This document shows, piece by piece, positions 1 through 9,266 of a stretch of DNA of 64,000 nt (its first letter is position 1; every line of letters begins with the position of its first letter). This DNA is from CAMCXT01 sp040403315 (lineage in GTDB: Bacteria > Bacteroidota > Bacteroidia > M30B66). The notes under the pieces were generated by a model. It had not been told where the DNA came from. It saw nothing but the letters and a program-made list of their open reading frames with translations, and made no database searches. Location: the NCBI GenBank assembly GCA_040403315.1, contig JBBAKX010000009.1, positions 24,659 through 88,658 of the forward strand, given 5' to 3'. The position numbers and the translations under genes are program-made.

Positions 1-47
1 TTGTGCTTACCTCAATTTTGTCATCGAAATAAGTTTTCACAAACCAC

Positions 48-3000
48 ATGAAAAAAATCTACCAAATTCATGTGTTCTTGATCGGAATACTCATTCTCAC
101 GGTTGGGTTGTCGAGTTCACAAGCGACAGCCTTTACCTGGAATGGAAACGTATCTTCCGACTGGAACACGAGCGCCAACTGGACTCCTGCAGGAATCCCA
201 GGATTGGCAGACGATGTAACTATTAACGCCAGCGGAGGATCTTTCAATCCTGCGTGGGCCGAGCTGCCCGGCATCCGTAACATTACGATGTCGTCGAGAA
301 CCCTAGACCTTAATGGTTTTGCTTTACAAATTTCAGGAATCGCAGTGTTTAGCGGCGGTACAGTATCGAATGGCACTATTGTTATTGCGAGCGCCTCCGC
401 TACTTTCTCTGGTACTACTTTCAACGTTCCTATTACTTACACAGGCGCTAGAGCATTGTTTCATGGTGGAACTTTTAATGGAGCTGTTACAGTAACAAAA
501 ACCGGCGGTGGAACAGATGCTTCCAATGGAAATTGCACTTTCAATAGCACACTTTCGGTTACGAATAATGATGACAGTCAATACTGTTTCTCCAATCTAT
601 CGCCCGACACTTACAATGGTGTTGTAACATACACCAATACTGGCGCTGGTGGAATCTATCCTGCATATACTGCTGCAGGATCTACTTACAATGAGAACAT
701 CGTTGTGAATTGCAGCGGTGCAGGTGGAATTCGATTGGGACAAAACAACGGAACTTCATCGCTCTTAACTGGGAAACTCATTTCTATCGGCGGTTCAGGA
801 TTCAGTTCGGGATCGTTGATTCTTCGATATTTCACTCAAAATGGTTCGGCTACTCATTTCTTAACAGGAACTGGTAATGCGTATTTCCAAACCGAAATAG
901 GAACAACGATTAACTGGAGTTTAACCTTAGCATTTCCAAATGTGCAAATTGCCGGAACCTCTTTTATGAGCGACCTTATCGTTAACAAAACATCAAACAC
1001 CCAAAACACTTGGAGCGGAGGAAACACTTTTAACGGAACTACCCGAATCAACAACAATGGCAACAACAATTTACTGATGGGTACCTTGAATGCAGATGTT
1101 TTCAACGGACCATTGTATCTCGACAACAACGCAACTGGGAATTACTCCATTTCGTTGTGCCGAGGAGCTGCTGGAAATGAAATAAACCATGACTTGTTTT
1201 TGAATAACTCTGCAACAGGTGGAATTTATTTCGGTTTTAGTGGAGGAGTAACTACAATGCAATCTGGCAGAACCATCAGCCTTTTCAATGATGGCTTCAC
1301 CAATGGAACATTAACGTTTTCAAGATTCACAAAGCTCGGTAGTGAACCAACTGATTTTACTCAAAATTCCGGGAATGCAACTTTGGCAATCGTAAACAAC
1401 TGTATTTTCAACGGAAATATGAACCTCACCTTTCCAAGACTTAGTCTCAACGGAGGCACGTTCGGAGGATCTGTTTCTTATACTAAAGTTGGAACCGCTG
1501 TAGCAACAAGTAATGGAGGAAACATTTTTAATGGTCCTGTAAGTTTCACCAACGCTACAACTGGAACCATTACACTTGGAGATGTGAATTCTGATATTTT
1601 CAACAATACACTTACGATTTCCAATAGCGGAAACTGTGCGTTTCAACTGGCTAGAACTGGACTTGCGAATCAATTCAATGGAAACATTATTCTAAATTCT
1701 TCTGGAACAAGTCAGGGTATTCGCTTCGGACATAACAACGGACTTTCTACATTGGCTTCGGGAGCAACACTTGGTTTTGCTACTGCAAGTTCAGGAACAA
1801 ACATCTTCAGAGGATTCGTGCAAACCAGCGCCGAACAAATGAACTATACTTTTACAGGAAATGCTGTTGTTCAATTTGAGGCAAACACTGTTCTAAATGG
1901 TGCCTTAACAATTAACGCATCAAATGTGGTTTTCAACGGCGGTATATTTAATAACAACGTTATTGTAAACCGCACAGGAACAACAGGTAGCACCTCGAAT
2001 GGGTCTACAACCTTTAATGGTAATTTCACCTTAAATGCAAGTGGAAATGGGTCTATTACTTATGCAAATTCAGCTGCAGATGTTTACAATGGCAATGTCG
2101 CAATAAACAACACCCAAACCTCTGGCGCAGTGAGTTTATGTAGAACTGGCGCTGGAAACCTAATTAATGGGAACCTGATACTCACTTGCACTTCAACTGG
2201 AGGTATCGGATTTGGAAGTGGCGGTGGTATTATCACAATGGCTGATGGTAGAACTATTTCTTTTGGTGCTGCTGGATACACAACTGGTGCATTGAATTTC
2301 AGAGGTTTTGTAAAACAAGGAAACACTGGATTATCATTATCGCAAACAACTGGAGATGCAACTATCAGCTTCCTTCCAGGCTCGGATATTTCAGGGAATG
2401 TAAGTATCAACTTCCCACGCTTCGTGGTCGAGCAAACACACTTCCGTGGCAATGTTTCTATCACTAAAAACTTAACGGGCAACGACACCAGCCCAGGTGG
2501 TTGCACCTTCGACGGAACGCTGTCTGTTACCAATCCAACAGCTGGTCAAATCGTATTTTCAAATACACAGCCCGATATTTACAGAGGTGCAGTTACCATC
2601 AACAATTCAGGAAATACGGTTTTCTACCTTGCTCATGTGGGAATTGGTACACAGTTCAATGGAAACCTCATTTTGAATTCAAGCGGAACCAGTCAAGGTA
2701 TTCGACTTGGACAAAGCACTGGTACTGCTACAATGGCCGATGGATTTTCAATCCAAGTGGGTGGAATAGGCTTTAATGCTGGAAATTTGTTCATCCGTAA
2801 CCTCATACAAACAGGAACTACCGCGCAAACTTTTGCTCTAACAGGCGCCACTTCACAAGTTTACCTTCAAACAGGAAATATTTTCAATGGTGAAGTAACC
2901 GTCACCGCGCCGCAAGTATTCCTTAACGGTAGTCGTTACAACAACAACTTAACTGTTACATGCAATTCAACTGGCGCATTTAATTGTAATGGTGGAAATA

Positions 3001-5426
3001 CCTTCATGGGAACTACCAGGTTAAACCACAATGGCACTAACAACTGGGTGATGGCAAATACATCTGCAGATATTTTCCAAGGTAACTTGATCGTAACAAC
3101 GACCAATACAAACGGTATCATTTATCTTGCTCAAACCGCAGCCGGAACTCAGTTCAACGGAAATGTCGAAGTAAACTCCACTGGAACTGGTGGTGGTATT
3201 CGTATTGGAAACAATAACGGAACTTCTTCAATCCGCGATGGTGCTGAAATTTATGTTGGAGCAGCTGGCTTTTCGTCTGGAACGCTGCGTATTCGTAGAT
3301 TAACCCAAGTTGGAACTGAAAGTCAGGAAATTAACCTCAATGGTACTGCTCAGCTTTTCCTCGAAACCGCCAATGTTTTCAACGCTGCCGTTAACTTTTC
3401 TTCTCCAATCGTGTATTTAAATGGTAGTACTTTTAATAATGTTACCAGAATTACACAAACAGGCACTACGGCAACCTACTCGAATGGTGGAAATACCTTC
3501 AATGGACAAACCTTTCTTACCCTTTCAGGAAATAACCTTTGGGTGATGGGCAATGCCACGGCCGATATCTTTAACAACGACCTCACTTTGTGGAATAGCG
3601 GAAACAATGTTTTTCACCTAGGTTACAATGGAACAGGCCACCAAATCAATGATATGGTGTACCTCAATTCTACTGGAACTTCACAAGGTATTCGATTCGG
3701 ACAAGGTTCTGGCGATATTTCACTTGGTGCATCAAGCGGATTTGCAATGGGAGGCAATGGTTTCACTTCTGGATCTGTTCGCCTCAGGAGAATGACGCAA
3801 AACGCCTCAGCCGTCCTTTCTATTTCTCATACCGAAGCCAATACTGCGTTCTTCCTCCAAACCGGAAATGTTTTCAATGGTTCAGTAAACGTAAATTTCA
3901 ATCAAGTGTATTTGAATGGTTCAACTTTCAACAACACTGCAATCATCAACCAAAACGGAACGGGCACAATCACCAGCGATGGCGGCAATACCTTTAACGG
4001 AACAACCATAATTTCTGCCACAGGAACCGGAGAATTCCGTTTAGCGAATTTAACTGCCGACGATTACAATGGCAATGTAACTTTCCGAAACACAACTGCA
4101 AACCGCCTTTATCCAGCTTATTCAACCACAGTTCGTTTTGCGGGCAATGTTTCTACCGTTGGAACTACAAGTGCTTTAAGCATGAGTCCAGTAACAGGAA
4201 ACGGTAGAGCCTTATTCGATGGCTCAGGCGAACAAACTTTATCGGCTGATGTAGCTACACCTCCAACCATCCGCAATCTCACTATCAACAAAACAGGTGG
4301 TTCACTAACATTAGGGCAACCATTGACCATTTCGAACAACCTTACTTTAACTGCTGGGAACATCGTTTCAACAGCAACTAACTTGTTGATTCTTAATGAC
4401 AACATCACCGTTACAGGCACTTCATCGGCATCTTTCGTTTCAGGTCCTGTTCAGAAAATAGGCAATGATGCATTCACCTTTCCTGTTGGCAGAGGAAGTG
4501 CTTACCGCCCAATTTCAATTTCAGCTCCAAGCAACGTAGCCCACCACTTTACTGGCGAATATTTCGGAGCAAGCTCAAATGGCACATACTCACATGCCTC
4601 CAAAGAAGGAACGATCGATCACTTGAGCACCTCCGAATATTGGATCCTCAACAGAACAAATGGTGCCTCAAATGTATCGGTTACTTTAAGCTGGGACGGA
4701 TATTCAGGTGGTGTTGAAAACCTCAGCACATTGCGCGTTTGCCGCTGGGATGGTAGCATGTGGAGAAACCACGGAAATGGAGGAACAACTGGAAATACGG
4801 CAGTTGGAACTATTGCTTCATCTGCACCAATCACAAGCTTCAGCCCATTCACTTTAGGCTCTTCAAATCCTCAAAATCCACTTCCTGTCGAACTGTTAAC
4901 GTTCACAGCTACAGTTTCTTCAAACAATGTGGATATCAATTGGTCAACAGCCAGCGAATCAAACAACCATTTCTACACGGTTGAGCGCAGCAAAGACCTA
5001 AAAACATTCGAAACCATTAGCAGAATCGAAGGTGCAGGAAATGCAAACCACACCATTTACTACAACACAAAGGATGAAAACCCTTACCAAGGTGTGTCTT
5101 ACTACCGCCTCATTCAAATCGATTTCGATGGTAAACAAACCATCTACGGTCCTTTGGCAGTAAATTTTATGGGAAGCACCGAGTTGAGCATCTATCCGAA
5201 TCCATTCGAAAATCAACTCACACTTGGCACGTCAGAATTTGTAAATGCTGAACAAATCGACATTCGCTTGTTCGATCCGATTGGCAGAATCGTATTCCAA
5301 AAATCAATCACAACAAGCGATGTAAACGAATCGATCAACGAAATCCCGAATGGTTCATCAGGAATCTATACCCTGCAAATCATCCAAGGCGATTTTCAAT
5401 TAAGTAAAAAAATAATACGCAAGTAG
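48..5426 (+). CDS. Large repetitive T9SS-secreted surface protein
   Basis: A 1,792-residue protein with an N-terminal signal peptide (residues about 1-28). The body is built from about seven degenerate repeats of roughly 165 residues, visible as recurring NxFNGNLILNSSGTS and GFxSGxLxxRxxxQ blocks at residues near 210, 380, 545, 705, 870, 1035 and 1200. A shorter degenerate eighth unit follows. The Gly/Asn/Thr/Ser-rich, short-strand pattern suggests a beta-helix or beta-solenoid stalk, which is inference. The C-terminus (about 1715-1792) is a T9SS type A sorting domain with the YPNPF motif and a final GIYTLQI strand plus KKIIRK tail, so the protein should be exported through T9SS and attached to the surface. 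Probably an adhesin-like protein; no enzymatic motif is visible. Confidence 0.85.
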   Translation: MKKIYQIHVFLIGILILTVGLSSSQATAFTWNGNVSSDWNTSANWTPAGIPGLADDVTINASGGSFNPAWAELPGIRNITMSSRTLDLNGFALQISGIAVFSGGTVSNGTIVIASASATFSGTTFNVPITYTGARALFHGGTFNGAVTVTKTGGGTDASNGNCTFNSTLSVTNNDDSQYCFSNLSPDTYNGVVTYTNTGAGGIYPAYTAAGSTYNENIVVNCSGAGGIRLGQNNGTSSLLTGKLISIGGSGFSSGSLILRYFTQNGSATHFLTGTGNAYFQTEIGTTINWSLTLAFPNVQIAGTSFMSDLIVNKTSNTQNTWSGGNTFNGTTRINNNGNNNLLMGTLNADVFNGPLYLDNNATGNYSISLCRGAAGNEINHDLFLNNSATGGIYFGFSGGVTTMQSGRTISLFNDGFTNGTLTFSRFTKLGSEPTDFTQNSGNATLAIVNNCIFNGNMNLTFPRLSLNGGTFGGSVSYTKVGTAVATSNGGNIFNGPVSFTNATTGTITLGDVNSDIFNNTLTISNSGNCAFQLARTGLANQFNGNIILNSSGTSQGIRFGHNNGLSTLASGATLGFATASSGTNIFRGFVQTSAEQMNYTFTGNAVVQFEANTVLNGALTINASNVVFNGGIFNNNVIVNRTGTTGSTSNGSTTFNGNFTLNASGNGSITYANSAADVYNGNVAINNTQTSGAVSLCRTGAGNLINGNLILTCTSTGGIGFGSGGGIITMADGRTISFGAAGYTTGALNFRGFVKQGNTGLSLSQTTGDATISFLPGSDISGNVSINFPRFVVEQTHFRGNVSITKNLTGNDTSPGGCTFDGTLSVTNPTAGQIVFSNTQPDIYRGAVTINNSGNTVFYLAHVGIGTQFNGNLILNSSGTSQGIRLGQSTGTATMADGFSIQVGGIGFNAGNLFIRNLIQTGTTAQTFALTGATSQVYLQTGNIFNGEVTVTAPQVFLNGSRYNNNLTVTCNSTGAFNCNGGNTFMGTTRLNHNGTNNWVMANTSADIFQGNLIVTTTNTNGIIYLAQTAAGTQFNGNVEVNSTGTGGGIRIGNNNGTSSIRDGAEIYVGAAGFSSGTLRIRRLTQVGTESQEINLNGTAQLFLETANVFNAAVNFSSPIVYLNGSTFNNVTRITQTGTTATYSNGGNTFNGQTFLTLSGNNLWVMGNATADIFNNDLTLWNSGNNVFHLGYNGTGHQINDMVYLNSTGTSQGIRFGQGSGDISLGASSGFAMGGNGFTSGSVRLRRMTQNASAVLSISHTEANTAFFLQTGNVFNGSVNVNFNQVYLNGSTFNNTAIINQNGTGTITSDGGNTFNGTTIISATGTGEFRLANLTADDYNGNVTFRNTTANRLYPAYSTTVRFAGNVSTVGTTSALSMSPVTGNGRALFDGSGEQTLSADVATPPTIRNLTINKTGGSLTLGQPLTISNNLTLTAGNIVSTATNLLILNDNITVTGTSSASFVSGPVQKIGNDAFTFPVGRGSAYRPISISAPSNVAHHFTGEYFGASSNGTYSHASKEGTIDHLSTSEYWILNRTNGASNVSVTLSWDGYSGGVENLSTLRVCRWDGSMWRNHGNGGTTGNTAVGTIASSAPITSFSPFTLGSSNPQNPLPVELLTFTATVSSNNVDINWSTASESNNHFYTVERSKDLKTFETISRIEGAGNANHTIYYNTKDENPYQGVSYYRLIQIDFDGKQTIYGPLAVNFMGSTELSIYPNPFENQLTLGTSEFVNAEQIDIRLFDPIGRIVFQKSITTSDVNESINEIPNGSSGIYTLQIIQGDFQLSKKIIRK

Positions 5427-5448
5427 AACAACCAATTTCGTTGCAAGA

Positions 5449-5490
5449 AACTGTCGTCATTCCTCGGAGTGGCGGCAGTTTTTCTTTTTT
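5449..5490 (+). terminator. Rho-independent terminator after the repetitive surface protein
   Basis: A 10-bp stem (5449-5458 with 5471-5480, two G-U pairs) is followed directly by a T-rich run (5479-5490). It lies 23 bp past the stop of the upstream gene. Confidence 0.7.
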
Positions 5491-5519
5491 GAGCGCGCCC
5501 CGCTGGGTCACTTGCTCGG

Positions 5520-5595
5520 CTATAGTTATTAGTCTTGTGTACTTAGTCTTGAGTCTATAGTGCTTAGGACTAAAGACTAAGCACTATGGACTAAT
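5520..5595. repeat. Low-complexity AGTCTTTAGT/AGTACTTAGT tract
   Basis: Intergenic DNA made of degenerate runs of TTAGTC, AGTACT and their complements with a roughly 7-11 bp beat. Similar tracts occur at about 14275-14320, 22560-22605, 23907-23950, 24155-24225 and 63715-63845. No coding content is seen. Confidence 0.6.
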
Positions 5596-5662
5596 GACCA
5601 ACTGCGCCTCTGCACTTTCAACGCACTTTTATACCTTTACACTCCCAAATTCAGCATTCAGC

Positions 5663-8600
5663 ATGGAAACCACCGTTTACCAGCCCAAACATAAAATCCG
5701 AATTGTAACTGCAGCTTCTCTATTCGATGGACATGATGCAGCCATCAATATCATGCGCCGAATCATACAAAGCTCTGGCGCTGAAGTTATCCACCTTGGT
5801 CACGACCGTTCTGTTGAAGAAGTGGTGAATTGTGCTATTCAAGAAGATGCGCAAGCCATCGCCATGACTTCTTACCAAGGCGGCCACGTGGAATATTTCA
5901 AATACATGTACGATTTGCTCAATGAAAAAGGCGCAGGTCATATCCGCATTCTCGGTGGAGGCGGTGGCACCATCTTGCCTTCAGAAATTGAAGAATTGCA
6001 GCAATACGGAATTTCTCGCCTCTATCATCCCGACGACGGACGTAGCATGGGCCTCCAAGGCATGATAAACGATCTCATGTCGCGCTGCGATTTCGATACC
6101 GTTTCCCAACTCAATGGTGAAGTGAATCACCTGGGCGAAAAAGATTGGAAATCCATCGCCCGCCTCATCAGTATGGCCGAAAATCATCCAGAGGCTGTAG
6201 GTAGTTCATTCGATCACATCCACGAATTGGCTGCTCAAAGTAAATCACCAGTTTTGGGCATTACTGGCACAGGCGGATCAGGAAAAAGCTCATTGGTTGA
6301 CGAATTGGTACGTCGTTTCCTTATCGATTTCCCCGAAAAACACATCGGCGTTATCTCTGTCGATCCTTCTAAACGCAAAACGGGCGGGGCATTGCTCGGC
6401 GATCGTATTCGTATGAATGCCATCCGCAATCCACGCGTTTACATGCGCTCATTGGCAACGCGTCAAAGTAATTTGGCTCTGAGTAAGCACGTGAAAGAGG
6501 CAGTTGCAGTTCTCAAGGCGGCTAACTACGATTTAATCATTCTTGAAACATCCGGAATCGGACAAAGCGACACCGAAATCCTCGACCACAGCGATGTGAG
6601 CTTGTACGTAATGACGCCAGAATACGGCGCTGCTACACAACTCGAGAAGATCGACATGCTCGATTTTGCCGACCTCATCGCCCTTAATAAATTCGATAAA
6701 CGTGGGGCTCTCGATGCGTTGCGTGATGTGAAAAAGCAATACCAACGCAACCACAATTTGTGGGAAACGCCGCCGGAAGAAATGCCGGTTTTTGGAACCA
6801 TCGCTTCGCAATTTAACGATCCGGGCATGAACAACCTGTATCGCAGCATCATGGATACCATTGTGGAACGCACAAGCGCCGATTTGAAATCGGGCTATGT
6901 GGTTACGCAAGAAATGAGCGAGAAGATTTACGTGATTCCTCCCAATCGTACGCGTTACCTCAGCGAAATCACCGAGAACAATCGGAGCTACAATTCTTGG
7001 GTTGAGAAACAAGCTGAAGTTGCTGAGAAATTATATGCGATAAATAAGACGATGGAGGTTTTGAGGATCTCTCCCCTAAATACCTCTCCCCTAGCCCCTC
7101 TCCACGGGAGAGGGGAAGGTCAAAACCTAACTTCCAGAACCAACCAAGCGAACGAGATATCACAAAATTCGGGATCCTCCCCCCTCTCTGGTGGAGAGGG
7201 GCCGGGGGAGAGGTCCGCGGATGCTGATATTTTAAAAGTGCTTCAGGCAGAATTCGACAGAGTAAAACTTGAATTCGATCCTAAAAATTGGTTGCTCATC
7301 GAACAATGGGAAGCCAAACGCCAAACTTACAAGGATGAATTTTTCATCTTTAAAGTGCGCGAAAAAGAGCTCAAGATTGCAACGCACACCGTAAGTCTTT
7401 CTCAAAGCCGCATTCCTAAAGTTGTTACGCCTTCCTATAAAAACTGGGGTGGGATTTTACGTTGGGCGCTTACCGAAAATGTACCGGGCGAATTTCCATT
7501 CGCAGCCGGTATTTATCCGTTCAAGCGCGAAGGAGAAGATCCAACGCGCATGTTTGCTGGAGAAGGTGGACCAGAACGTACCAATCGTCGTTTCCATTAC
7601 GTGAGCAAAGGTATGCCGGCTGCACGTTTGTCGACGGCTTTTGATTCGGTTACACTTTATGGAAACGACCCAGATCTTCGTCCCGATATTTACGGGAAAA
7701 TCGGGAATTCAGGTGTGAGTATTTGCTGTCTCGATGATGCGAAAAAACTCTATTCCGGTTTCGATTTATGTGCACCAAGCACTTCGGTTTCGATGACCAT
7801 CAACGGTCCGGCTCCAATGCTGTTAGGATTTTTCATGAATGCAGCCATCGATCAGCAATGCGAAGTTCATATTCGTGAAAATGGTTTGCTCGATGAGGTA
7901 AATGCTAAAATCGATGCACTGTTTGCAGCTAAAGGAATGAAGCGTCCAGTGTATCAAGGCGAACTTCCAGAAGGCAATAACGGACTTGGTTTATTACTCC
8001 TCGGCGTTACAGGCGATCAGGTGCTTCCAGCCGATGTGTATGCAGGTATCAAAGCCAAAACATTGAGCGTTGTTCGTGGAACCGTTCAAGCAGATATTTT
8101 GAAAGAAGATCAGGCGCAAAACACCTGTATTTTCAGTACCGAATTCGCGCTTCGAATGATGGGCGATATTCAGCAGTATTTCATCAGCGAGAAAATCCGC
8201 AATTTCTATAGCGTTTCGATTTCAGGTTACCACATTGCAGAAGCGGGTGCGAATCCAATCACGCAATTGGCGTTCACGCTTTCGAATGGTTTCACGTTCG
8301 TGGAATATTACCTCAGTCGCGGAATGCACATCGATGATTTTGCGCCGAATTTGAGCTTCTTCTTCAGCAACGGAATCGATCCTGAATATGCAGTTATTGG
8401 TCGTGTTGCTCGTCGTATTTGGGCAAAAGCCATGAAGCTGAAATACGGAGGAAACGAACGCAGTCAGATGTTGAAATACCACATCCAAACGTCTGGTCGT
8501 TCATTGCATGCTCAGGAAATCGATTTCAATGATATTCGTACAACGCTTCAAGCTTTGTATGCGATCTACGATAACTGTAACTCGCTGCATACCAATGCAT

Positions 8601-9175
8601 ACGATGAAGCGATCACAACACCAACAGAAGAATCGGTGCGTCGTGCCATGGCTATCCAGCTCATCATCAACAAAGAGCTTGGTTTAACGAAAAACGAAAA
8701 CCCAATTCAAGGTTCGTTCATCATAGAAGAATTAACCGATTTGGTGGAAGAAGCGATCTACACAGAATTTGATCGAATTACCGAACGCGGAGGCGTGTTG
8801 GGCGCGATGGAAACCATGTATCAGCGCAGTAAGATTCAGGAAGAGTCGATGTTCTACGAAATGCAAAAGCATACCGGTGAATTCCCGATTATTGGTGTGA
8901 ATACTTTCCTTAGTTCCAAAGGCTCTCCAACGGTATTGCCAAAAGAAGTCATTCGTGCATCTGAAGAAGAAAAGCAGTATCAAATTGATATGCTCAACGA
9001 CCTTCATACCCGCAATGCCAGCCGAATCGATGAGCTGTTGCGCAAACTTCAAGAAGCAGCAGTACTCAACCAAAACATCTTCGAACAATTGATGGAAGTG
9101 AGTAAATACGCATCACTCGGTCAAATTACCAGTTCGTTGTTTGAGGTAGGCGGACAGTATCGGAGGAATATGTAA
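5663..9175 (+). CDS. icmF: Fused isobutyryl-CoA mutase, B12-dependent
   Basis: IcmF is the fusion of a B12-binding subunit, a MeaI-type G-protein chaperone and the mutase large subunit. It interconverts isobutyryl-CoA and n-butyryl-CoA in branched-chain acyl-CoA metabolism. With the ATG at 5663 the protein has 1,170 residues. The B12 domain comes first (about 10-140, DGHD with the axial His, SYQGGH and a Gly-rich loop). The P-loop GTPase follows (GTGGSGKSS near residue 201, then SVDPSKRKTGGALLGDR). The mutase domain is about 560-1120, with the PFKREGEDPTRMFAGEGG block typical of IcmF. An upstream in-frame ATG at 5594 would add 23 residues encoded by repeat-like DNA, so 5663 is preferred. A palindromic element has entered the linker at about residues 470-520. 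The gene stands alone. Confidence 0.92.
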   Translation: METTVYQPKHKIRIVTAASLFDGHDAAINIMRRIIQSSGAEVIHLGHDRSVEEVVNCAIQEDAQAIAMTSYQGGHVEYFKYMYDLLNEKGAGHIRILGGGGGTILPSEIEELQQYGISRLYHPDDGRSMGLQGMINDLMSRCDFDTVSQLNGEVNHLGEKDWKSIARLISMAENHPEAVGSSFDHIHELAAQSKSPVLGITGTGGSGKSSLVDELVRRFLIDFPEKHIGVISVDPSKRKTGGALLGDRIRMNAIRNPRVYMRSLATRQSNLALSKHVKEAVAVLKAANYDLIILETSGIGQSDTEILDHSDVSLYVMTPEYGAATQLEKIDMLDFADLIALNKFDKRGALDALRDVKKQYQRNHNLWETPPEEMPVFGTIASQFNDPGMNNLYRSIMDTIVERTSADLKSGYVVTQEMSEKIYVIPPNRTRYLSEITENNRSYNSWVEKQAEVAEKLYAINKTMEVLRISPLNTSPLAPLHGRGEGQNLTSRTNQANEISQNSGSSPLSGGEGPGERSADADILKVLQAEFDRVKLEFDPKNWLLIEQWEAKRQTYKDEFFIFKVREKELKIATHTVSLSQSRIPKVVTPSYKNWGGILRWALTENVPGEFPFAAGIYPFKREGEDPTRMFAGEGGPERTNRRFHYVSKGMPAARLSTAFDSVTLYGNDPDLRPDIYGKIGNSGVSICCLDDAKKLYSGFDLCAPSTSVSMTINGPAPMLLGFFMNAAIDQQCEVHIRENGLLDEVNAKIDALFAAKGMKRPVYQGELPEGNNGLGLLLLGVTGDQVLPADVYAGIKAKTLSVVRGTVQADILKEDQAQNTCIFSTEFALRMMGDIQQYFISEKIRNFYSVSISGYHIAEAGANPITQLAFTLSNGFTFVEYYLSRGMHIDDFAPNLSFFFSNGIDPEYAVIGRVARRIWAKAMKLKYGGNERSQMLKYHIQTSGRSLHAQEIDFNDIRTTLQALYAIYDNCNSLHTNAYDEAITTPTEESVRRAMAIQLIINKELGLTKNENPIQGSFIIEELTDLVEEAIYTEFDRITERGGVLGAMETMYQRSKIQEESMFYEMQKHTGEFPIIGVNTFLSSKGSPTVLPKEVIRASEEEKQYQIDMLNDLHTRNASRIDELLRKLQEAAVLNQNIFEQLMEVSKYASLGQITSSLFEVGGQYRRNM
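7070..7225. repeat. Palindromic element inserted in frame in icmF
   Basis: Two GC-rich inverted units face each other inside the coding sequence. The first hairpin pairs 7095-7103 with 7107-7115 (CCCCTCTCC/GGAGAGGGG); the second pairs 7181-7188 with 7194-7201. The outer arms (7083-7098 and 7201-7214) also resemble each other in inverse. The tract translates without a stop into SPLAPLHGRGEG and SPLSGGEGPGER, unlike the rest of the protein. It falls in the linker between the G-protein and mutase domains, the place where an insertion is least harmful. Confidence 0.8.
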
Positions 9176-9196
9176 TTTGTTAGGTATATAGTTTTT

Positions 9197-9210
9197 CAAA
9201 CGATCGTTTG
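9197..9210. promoter_or_regulatory. Perfect 14-bp palindrome upstream of the secreted hydrolase
   Basis: CAAACGATCGTTTG is a perfect dyad 57 bp upstream of the hydrolase ATG. A close relative (AAACGATTCGTTT, 11623-11635) abuts the start of the PorP/SprF gene. It could be an operator; no regulator is identified here. Confidence 0.35.
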
Positions 9211-9266
9211 GTGCATCTAATTCAAGAAGCAAGCGAAAGTTCATTTCATTTAAAAATCAATTTCCA

